A stretch of 64,000 nucleotides of DNA, from NCBI GenBank assembly GCA_019044685.2, contig JAGTXX020000015.1, positions 1,922,001-1,986,000 on the forward strand, written 5' to 3'. Positions 56,279 through 64,000 of this stretch are shown here, one piece after another. This DNA is from Nannochloris sp. 'desiccata'. Its lineage: Eukaryota > Chlorophyta > Trebouxiophyceae > Chlorellales > Chlorellaceae. Both the position numbers and the translations under genes were made by a program. Each line of letters starts with the position of its first letter. The first letter of the stretch is position 1. The notes below the pieces were generated by a model. It made no database searches and had not been told where the DNA came from. It saw only the letters and a program-made list of their open reading frames with translations.

Positions 56279-57310
56279 TTATAAATAATCATTAATATCA
56301 AGTAATTTAGATCCTATCAGGCTATTCTTTTCGGCTGCATCTTCAGCTTCTTCGAGTCTTCCTTCTTTCACTATAAACCCCTCCATCTCTAAACACATAG
56401 CCAGCCCATCAACCAGCTCCGTCCTCTCGACGACGCCTTTGAAAACTTGTTTTAGCGGTACTATAAACTCAGAATGGTCCCTACCCGCGCGATATTCTGG
56501 CGCACGCGGTGGATGTTTTAGTAGTTCCATGCGGTGTTGTTCGTAATCCCATAAAAATGAGGTGTGATGAAGCCAGCGATCTTTTGAAATTGCTTGAGCG
56601 TTGCCGCCAAATTTCTTTTGGCCAAGAGCGTAATCTGCAAAGGAGAGGGCGACAGTGATAGATTGCTGAAAAGTGTTATTCACTCATTAGTCGAAAGATC
56701 AGAAGAAGACACGAAGAGGTTTTGACGGCGAATAAAAAGAAAGAAAATTGAAATTTCTTCCTCTTACCGTTTTCTCTCAAACTAAAATCCTTGTTGTATT
56801 GTTTTAGATAATTTCCAAATACTCCTTCTGTCCAATGCATTATAGGCCTTGGATAGCATGGGACATCCGGTACTGCTGTGGGCCCATGCATGATAATACT
56901 TGTCATTATTGAGTTTGAATCAACAATTACAGTGCCACCACCGGTAAAGCGGCGGAGAAGAGGTATGTTGGCAGTAGAGGCTTCTCTAAGATTAATAAGC
57001 TCTTCTGGTTTTCTGCATTTAAAGGGATCGGAATAATTAACATATTTTGTACTTCCTCTATGCTTAGATCCAATTAAACTAGAAGATGATGGGTATCCCA
57101 ACATAGGTAGAAAAAAAAGAAAAAAACACCCGTTGAAACTCACCCAGAGATTCCCAAGACAATTGTTGGGTCAGGTACCCCATCATTGATGACAAACCAA
57201 TTTCCAGGGTGGGATCTGAAAAGAGATTCTTCTAGCAATAGCTGACGTAAAAGAGGAAAGCCTGAAAGACGTAAAAGTTGAACAACTGGAGCAGTAGATG
57301 ATCCAGGCAT
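56279..57310 (-). CDS. Lipoate-protein ligase A family protein
   Basis: Exons 57144-57310, 56768-57012 and 56279-56634 join with matching phases to 255 residues. The family blocks are recovered only after splicing: LGISG joined to KPEELINL, then RRFTGGGTVIVD and the Lys motif QKKFGGNAQ with HTSFLW. The biotin/lipoyl transferase fold binds lipoyl- or octanoyl-adenylate; the enzyme attaches lipoate to 2-oxoacid dehydrogenase E2 or glycine cleavage H protein. No strong transit peptide is seen at the chosen start (57310), so location is unknown; an upstream exon is possible. The usual C-terminal accessory domain of bacterial LplA is absent, as in LIPT1/Lip3-type proteins. Confidence 0.82.
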
Positions 57311-57743
57311 TTAAAAAATAGTTTGGTTCTAAATTGCTGTGTTGCGGGCTTTCTAAGAACCCATGGTCCTGCACATTGATGCTATGAAAAAATAATGGCC
57401 TAGATGAGTCTATCAATGGCGCATTTGACAATAGATCGGGGTCGTTCCAGCTAGAAAGAAGCCGCATGCGAGTGAAATTGCAACAAAAGCAGCAGATTGA
57501 ACTTGCATCTGCCTCTTTTGCAGCTTCCCTAATTCTCGTGCATTTGCACATTCATAAAAACACAAGTCGGCGTGGTTTCCTTTCGGATTTCGCACCAGAC
57601 TTCAAAAATCTAAAAAAAAAGAGTCGCTAGAACCTGCACCCTCCCGCTCGTTCAGCCTCGCCAAAAAAAAACAAAAGAGTTTACACTCTTAGCTTGTCTC
57701 TGACCCCCTCAGACCAAGCTTAACTACTTCCCACCTCTCAACA
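57311..57743. promoter_or_regulatory. Divergent upstream region with oligo(A) tracts in the PABP leader
   Basis: 433 bp. A9 runs at 57612-57620 and 57663-57671, the second followed by C and A4, lie 73-132 bp before the PABP start codon on the coding strand. A minus-strand frame at 57413-57595 (60 codons with a hydrophobic stretch) was not judged to be a gene. Confidence 0.5.
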
Positions 57744-59950
57744 ATGGCTTCTACTGCTGTTGCTACCCCCGAGGCCCCTGCCGCCCCGGCCCCTGCAGCT
57801 GGTGCTGCTGCTGCCGCCGCTCAGCCCACGGCAAACTCTTCTTTGTACGTTGGTGACTTGGATCGCGACGTCACTGAGGCTCAGCTCTTCGAGGTTTTCT
57901 CTCAGGTAAGAAGCATCTTCCAGATGCAATTTTTACTAAGCTCTGCTCAGAAGCACAGCTGAAAGCTCTAGGAAACCGGTATCAAGGATACGTAGATGTA
58001 TATTTAACATCTTGCTGCCTAGATGACTTGGTTTCTCTACCAGCATATCTTTTGTCCAAACTCGCTTCATTTTCAAAACGACGGCTAAAAGTTCCTATAT
58101 ATATATTATTCATTTCATAACTCACCTCCTTTTCTCTCCCTCCCATTTTCGACTCTTAACAGATCGGCCCCGTTGCTTCCATCCGTGTGTGCCGTGATGC
58201 CGTTACCCGTCGTTCTTTGGGCTACGCTTACGTCAATTTCAATTCTGCCCTCGACCCCAATGCTGCTGCCCGTGCCCTTGAAGAGCTCAACTACCAGCCC
58301 CTCGCTGGCCGCCCTATGCGCATTATGTGGTCTTTCCGCGACCCTTCTTACCGCAAATCTGGCGTTGGTAACATTTTCATCAAGAATCTCGATGCTACCA
58401 TTGACAACAAGGCGCTCCATGACACCTTTTCCGCTTTCGGCACCATTTTATCTTGCAAGGTCGCTTTAGACCCTGCTGGTGAGTCCAAGGGATACGGATT
58501 CGTCCATTACGAAAAGGAAGAATCTGCCAAACTCGCTATTGAAAAAGTCAACAACATGAATGTCGAGGGCAAGAAGGTCTATGTTGGTCCTTTCCTCCGT
58601 CGTGCTGAGCGCTCCTCTGACTCTGAAACCAAGTTCACTAACGTTTTCGTTAAGAATTTGGATGAAGCTGTTGATGAGGAAGGTCTCACCAAGATGTTTG
58701 CTGAATTCGGTCCAGTGGCATCGTGCATCATCATGAAGGATGAGAGCGGTGCTTCGAAAGGATTCGGTTTTGTCAACATGGAGGAGCCTGAGCACGCTGC
58801 TGCCGCAGTTGACGCCTTAAACAACAAAGATATCAACGGAAAGGAGCTCTTTGTTGGCCGTGCACAGAAGAAGGCTGAGCGTGAAGCCATGCTTCGTCAA
58901 AAGTTTGAAGATCTCCGTCAAGAGCGCATTCAAAAATACGCCGGTCTTAATCTCTATGTTAAAAACTTGTCTGATGAAGTTGATGATGAGATCTTGCGTT
59001 CTGAGTTCTCTCAATGGGGTACCATTACCTCCGCAAAGGTTATGAAAGACCCTGCTGGTAAATCTCGTGGTTTCGGTTTCGTGTGCTACTCAACACCCGA
59101 AGAGGCCACTCGATCGGTTACTGAAATGAACGGTCGCATGATCAAAGGCAAACCTATCTACGTCGCTTTAGCCCAACGCCGCGACGTTCGCCGTGCTCAA
59201 TTGGAACAGCAATACGCTCAACGTATGGCGATGGGTCCAGGTGGCCCACGTGGCCCTATGGGTGCGCCAGGTGGCATGTTTGGTGGACCTGGTGGTCCCG
59301 CTGGCCCAATGGGTTTCTACCCCGGAGGTCCACGTGGGCCCATGGGTCCGGGTGCCCCTATGATGAATCCGTACATGATGGGCGGTCCTGGTGGACGTGG
59401 AGGTATGCCAGGTGGTCGTGGAGGGCCACGTGGCATGATGATGGGTCCCGGAGGAATGATGATGCCAGGTGGTCCCGGAGGACGTGGTATGGCTGGAAGG
59501 GGTGGTCCCGGAGGACGCGGTGGCCGTGGTCGTGGTGGAGAACCTTATGGAGGCCCTGGTGGAAGAGGTATTGGAGGACCTATTCCTGGACGTGGAGGCG
59601 TTCCTGGAGGACGAGGTGCCGGTCCTGGTGGACGTGGCCCTGGAGGCGCTGCCGGAGCCGCTCCTGCCGGTGGTGAAGGTGGTTTGACCGCTGCGATTTT
59701 GGCTGCTTCCTCTCAAGAGCAGCAGAAACAGTTACTTGGAGAGGCATTATTCCCTCAAGTCGCTGCGTTCCAGCCAGATCTTGCTGGTAAAATTACTGGT
59801 ATGTTGTTAGAAATGGACAACTCTGAGTTGTTGCTGTTGCTCGAGTCTCCTGAAGCGATGACTTCCAAAGTGGAGGAAGCTGTGGAGGTGTTGAAGCAGC
59901 ATAATGCTATCCCTGAAGGTGCTGTGATCCGTGAGAAAGGGTCTGCTTAA
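57744..59950 (+). CDS. PABP: Cytoplasmic poly(A)-binding protein
   Basis: Exons 57744-57905 and 58163-59950 join in phase 0 to 649 residues. An Ala/Pro-rich N-terminus precedes four RRMs with canonical RNP motifs (SLYVGDL; NIFIKNL with GYGFVHY; NVFVKNL with GFGFVNM; NLYVKNL with GFGFVCY). A long Gly/Pro/Met/Arg-rich linker follows. The C-terminal MLLE domain (from LTAAILAASSQEQQK to VLKQHN) binds PAM2 peptides. PABP coats poly(A) tails and joins them to eIF4G for translation. The linker is unusually Gly-rich (GPGG and RGG repeats) compared with the Pro/Gln-rich animal linker. One intron splits RRM1 between RNP2 and RNP1. Confidence 0.94.
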
Positions 59951-60775
59951 ATATACCTACGCAGGTATATTTGCTAAAAGCATATGAGTAGAGTAAAAAA
60001 AGAGTGATTTAAAAATCCAATTTATAGATTTAGTTTTAATAATATAAAAAGGCGTGTGAAAGAGTGGTGCACTTTTTGAGAAGGTTGCAGGGATGTGGTG
60101 TAACCTTTTCCAATTTTCAATAGCCCTCTCTTTTCCCCTGTCTTAAGATTTCTTTAAGTTGCTTTATTTAAACTCTATTTCTCTTCTCTACCTTTCTTCC
60201 AATGCCCAATTTTACTCCTTTGCCGGGTTATTTTTTGTAGCTTTTCTTTTCCTTCTATCTAGTACAGCCTTCTTTTTAGTTTTTTATTTGCCTTATTAGT
60301 CTTAAACGTCGCACTACATTCAAGTAGTGTGCCATTTTCGTTTTCATTATATCAAAGGTCGTTTGTTTAGTGATTGATGAGATCACTTTTCCCCCTTCAC
60401 CCCCCCTAATTAAAATATTCTCTACCTCTTACTTCTTTTTTACTTGTTGACGTGTCTTCACGACAAGTAAGAAGAGGAATAGATGGAGCAATATTTTAAT
60501 TGCTGCCCTCCTTGGTGTGTCAGGGCTGTGTGCCGCGTGTGGCCTGCCCCAAGGAGAGAAATATCGGTTCGGTTAAATTTCTAATTAAATAATGCATGCG
60601 AGCATCCCCACATTTCCTTTGTTCTTTTTTATTTACCATGCTTGTGTTGTATTGAGTGGCTCCTGGCTAACTTTGTAAACAATCAGAAATAAAATAAAAT
60701 ATTTTACAGAGAGACTTCAAAAAGTAAAAATACGGAATGAGAGAAGACCAGAAAATGAATTCTAACTCTATGTAT
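59951..60775. other. Convergent intergenic, 825 bp, with two hairpins
   Basis: Longest gene-free gap in the last third. At 60442-60468 ACTTGT...CGTG pairs with CACG...ACAAGT around TCTT; at 60508-60515 CTCCTTGG pairs with CCAAGGAG at 60549-60556. The interval 60420-60560 is richer in G/C than its surroundings and could hold a small structured RNA, but no known class was recognised. Confidence 0.35.
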
Positions 60776-63307
60776 CTATTCATCGTCTGTCCCGCTCTCT
60801 TCCTCATTATCACTTCCACTCTCTTCAGTTCCATATTCATCACTATCATACTCACGATCCTCTTCTTCTTCATCTTCTTCTTCATCGTCCTCATCCTCAC
60901 TACCGCTACCGCCATCTCCATCACCATCCTCTTGAATTTTTCCACTGCGAATCTCTTCACCAGCTTCTTCTTCCTCTTCATCCTGTGCCATCATTGCTTC
61001 ACTTTCCTCTGATCTGTCTAAAGATTTAACATTTGCACTACTGCCGCCTTTTTTACTCTTACCGCCACCACCGCCACCAACAGGACGACCACCACCTGAA
61101 GCAGCCACAGCACGGCCTTCTTTTTCTGCTCGTGTGGGTTCAATTGTCCTAATTTTAAGCTGAACACTGCGATCTAAACCCACCCAGGAGTCAGGCATCA
61201 CGTACAACACCAGATCATGTTTTCCCGCAGCTGGAGCGACAAATTTCAATTCAATCTTCTGGCCTAATTTCTCCAAAAGCTCTTCTTCTGATTGAATACC
61301 TTCGTCTTCATCAGTTGCAAGCTGCATAAGTGCACTCGCAGTACTGCCGCCCTTAACGTCGATAGTACTAATGCCGCCAGTAGCCGCCATCCAATTGCTC
61401 GCATACCTCGCCCCAGCTGCTTCAGCCTCCAACAACGACACCCTCGTCCAGGCAAGTAATGCATTATTGCTTGGGTCACCTAGTAAAAAAAACCAATGTT
61501 CATCGCGAGGGAAAGGGAAATTTGGTGCATACGCTCTGATTGCCGCGTTTTTCCCTTTTGTAATTGACTCAGGGTTGAATCCAGATACTTGATGCGCAGC
61601 ACGCAATACCATAGTATGTACACAGCAGGTCATGACAGTACTCATTGCACTGGCGTCAGCAGTAGATTCTTCACCTGTTTCAGGGTCATCTTGATAGATA
61701 CGCGCAGACACAAAGGCAGTAGGTATGGCGCTCAAACCGACTTCTATGTCTTCCACTTGAGCTACGCTGAGGCCGCACGTTTGTAACGCAACACGACGAT
61801 CTACTTTATTTAAACGTTGAAGTTCGCTTAAGCCTCTTAACTTTTGTTTATTCAGTTTTTTGATGACGTCATCGTTCACGTGGGGGAGCTGTAATAAAGC
61901 TGTGGTACTTTCACCACCGCTATTTTTAGAAGAGGAGGAATTTGAACTTTTCTTCTTTTCTTCCGCAGGAACAGCTTTAACAATACATTGCATCAGCTCT
62001 ACAGTCCCCTGCGTCGGGGTCAACCACCCGTAATTAGGACGAATACGAGGTGCACTTGCAATATTAAACATCTCTTGCAACAAACGAGGCGCCTTTTCCA
62101 AAATATAGGTCAAATCTTTCTTTAGCACCTGGTCAACGTCGATACGTGACATATGTGCAAGCAATAGCATGTGTGCTTTGACTAACGCAGCATGGCGTTT
62201 ACGAAAGAATGCACTAGACGTATCCCGTACCTCAGGGTAATGGTGCCCTACAGCCCGTCGTAGTGCCTCCAAAGCAGGCCCTTGTTCAGCGCCAAAATGC
62301 AGCTGTGGTGGCAAAAACTCCATCGCACAAATCAAAGTTTCAGGTAACCTGCCGACGCTTTGGTATTGTTTAATTGCAAAAGGGGAAAACATATAAAACT
62401 GAATCGTCTCCATCATAACCTCATTGGCACCAGTGTACCGGTTGCTTTTGCCCATATAACAGGCAGCCAAGCCCAGTGGAAGGACAATACCGCCTAATAA
62501 AAGTGTCAGTAATATAGCAGGGGCTGCTTCTTTATCTTTATTGAAAAACCATTCTGGAAGGGCAACGGATATTGACACGGCTTGCTGTCCATCTGGATGT
62601 CCGTACTTTTTGAAATTTTCTCTAGATGCCTCATCTGTGAGTGCTCGATACGCCTTGGTAATGTACTCTGCAAAATAATCTGCAGCAGCTGGGTCTGGGT
62701 TTTTATCAGGATGGTACTGTAAAGAGAGCTTGCGGTAGGCTTTCTTGATGTCAGCCTCACTCGCAGACTCTGAAACTTGAAGAATTTCGAAAGGATCAAA
62801 GCGATCCATTGGTGCTGAAGCTGACTTGACATATAGTAAAAGCAAGGCATACAACGTCCAAGCAATGATCATCTTCAAGGTGAATGTTGAGCGGAGACGG
62901 GTGGTGAAGTAATCAACCACGCTGGGTTTACGTTTGTCTTTTTTGCTGCTCCATGTTTTGACAACCTGAAGGGGATAAAATGGACGGAGTGGAGAGAAAT
63001 GGCGAAAACAACGGGTAAATAATTTGTGAGAATATTATAGGCAGCAGAAGCTTCCGTTCCCAAAATAACGAAAAGGAGTTTGGCTTGCACGGCGGTGGGT
63101 TCCATTGATGGGTGATCAAGGTGGAATTTAATCGTCCCAAGATGATCCAAGACGCATTGGAATTATAGATCAAGCTTTGCATACCTCTCTATCATCTTCT
63201 TCGCCTCCAAACAATCGATGCAATGTGTAAGGAACTAAAACAATGGAAATCATGCTTAGCAGAAATACCGCAAAAAGCGGCGTTGAGCCGCTTGCTTCCT
63301 GCTCCAT
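60776..63307 (-). CDS. SEC63: SEC63, ER translocon J-protein
   Basis: Exons 63185-63307 and 60776-62965 join in phase 0 to 770 residues. Order: lumen/membrane segment in exon 1 (FAVFLLSMISIVLVPYT), a second membrane segment, a lumenal J domain with YHPDKNP, a third membrane segment (ILLTLLLGGIVLPLGLAA), then the cytosolic Sec63/Brl domain with helical and FN3-like parts, and a very acidic tail (Asp/Glu/Ser). SEC63 recruits BiP to the SEC61 channel and gates it for post-translational import. The acidic tail matches the Sec62-binding tail of yeast Sec63. A Ser/Lys-rich insert lies near residue 370. Topology and J domain in the second loop are specific for SEC63 among J-proteins. Confidence 0.93.
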
Positions 63308-63532
63308 TGCAAATGAAGCTGTGTTTTAATTGCGAAATAACCGAATATTATGCCTGCAGCCTAGCTGGCGAGGCCTCTATAACGATATTCTCAATGGAGC
63401 TTGTGCTGTGAGTTGACTTTTGGATGGGTCCCTCAGTTCACCTAGCATCATTTTAAAAGCAACCCATATATCAAATCATCACATCAACCCTGTGTTGTAC
63501 TCGCTGAACCCCCAGGATCGTATCTAGGAGCG
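63308..63532. promoter_or_regulatory. Divergent upstream region of SEC63 and prefoldin 6
   Basis: 225 bp between the two start codons. No other feature seen. Confidence 0.35.
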
Positions 63533-64000
63533 ATGGCAGTAGCTGCAGCCTTGCAAGCTGAACTTCAATCAACAGTTGAAAGTTTGAGGGAAATCCAAGC
63601 AGGTCAGTAGTTTGAATGCGTGTCGATCTCTAAGTTGCATGTCTTGTTACGCGCTGCAGCCGACTGTCTTTCTTTCAAACTGATAAAAAGATTGATCACT
63701 GTTTTTACCGCCTTGTCCTCTGAAAGTTTAAACTATCTTCTTTGATTCTTCCTTTTCTTGCAGAGACGCAAAAGCACCACAGAGCACGGCAACAATTTCA
63801 ACAACAACAGCATGAAAACGAAATGGTATTAAAGGTAGATGAGTATAACCAGCTACCTCTGTCTTTCATCTTGTAACTGCCACCTCCCCAAACCGTCGTT
63901 AATCTAAATACTATTATACAATAGTTTCCTGTTATTCACCTAAGTCTCCTTTTCTATACTCATTTTCCCAGGAACTTGAACTTTTAGATGACGATGCCAA
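63533..64000 (+). CDS. PFDN6: Prefoldin subunit 6 (beta-type), 5' part only
   Basis: Exons 63533-63602, 63764-63834 and 63972 onward; the gene runs off the window. The ~56 residues seen are an amphipathic coiled coil that aligns with prefoldin 6: LQAEL...ESLREIQ, then the RQQFQQQQHENEMVLKELEL segment and LLDDDA just before the expected beta-hairpin (the family has ENxxVKEELxLL). Prefoldin is a six-subunit chaperone that hands actin and tubulin to CCT. Both complete introns are GT-AG with GTCAGT and GTAGAT donors. The stretch is short, so subunit 6 versus another beta subunit rests on the ENE-VLKELELL match. Confidence 0.78.

Noticed and set aside
57413..57595. 60-codon minus-strand frame with a hydrophobic end
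   Set aside because: Lies in the divergent promoter of PABP; could be an upstream exon of the lipoate ligase, but no phase-matching splice was found.

Overview
The window is nuclear DNA of a photosynthetic eukaryote, most likely a green alga (Chlorophyta or close). The reasons are short spliceosomal introns (about 70-170 bp) in most genes, several nucleus-encoded proteins with plastid transit peptides (plant-type APS reductase with a thioredoxin-like tail, a DEG-type lumenal protease, SufC, porphobilinogen deaminase), a Ser-Pro-rich cell-surface protein of algal wall type, and eukaryotic core machinery (PABP, U1-70K, SEC63, MOB1, RCC1, p23, prefoldin). The species cannot be named from the sequence. 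Genes are dense, on both strands, often head-to-head or tail-to-tail, and are not arranged in operons. Exon models below were built by hand from GT-AG borders; each spliced reading frame was checked to be a whole number of codons.

Layout. 1-6.3 kb: the 3' end of a UTP13/TBL3 gene, a small unknown gene, a plastid-type coiled-coil protein and PUM3/Puf6. 6.9-14 kb: a very unusual four-module membrane protein (glutaredoxin + DUF4395 + TehA/SLAC1-type anion channel + hemerythrin), U1-70K, and plastid APS reductase. 14-15.8 kb: a puzzling segment with 20 CTG repeats and coding-like minus-strand pieces. 15.7-26.3 kb: DEG protease, MOB1, a GH125 alpha-mannosidase, RCC1, SufC, a class 3 lipase. 26.5-28.2 kb: a pair of identical 596-bp direct repeats. 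28.3-41.9 kb: a TauD-like dioxygenase, a 2849-residue USP9X-like deubiquitinase, a sterol C5-desaturase, and a secreted Ser-Pro repeat protein with a GPI-anchor signal. 42-53.9 kb: Sec14-like protein, a small membrane-anchored unknown, TSR2, a Tubby-like protein, a DUF4743/Nudix protein, porphobilinogen deaminase, DPH7, and two small membrane proteins of unknown role. 54-64 kb: LYAR-type zinc finger, p23, lipoate ligase, PABP, SEC63 and the start of prefoldin subunit 6.

Themes. Four genes (UTP13, PUM3, TSR2, LYAR) act in ribosome assembly and DPH7 modifies elongation factor 2. APS reductase, SufC, lipoate ligase and the redox/anion-channel fusion touch sulfur and Fe-S metabolism. The best candidate for something undescribed is the glutaredoxin-DUF4395-TDT-hemerythrin fusion at 6949-10062. 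Next come the repeat family whose intron-like 3' end lies about 160 bp upstream of two unrelated genes, a 15-bp palindrome shared by that repeat and another promoter, and an oligo(A)-rich leader on the PABP gene.
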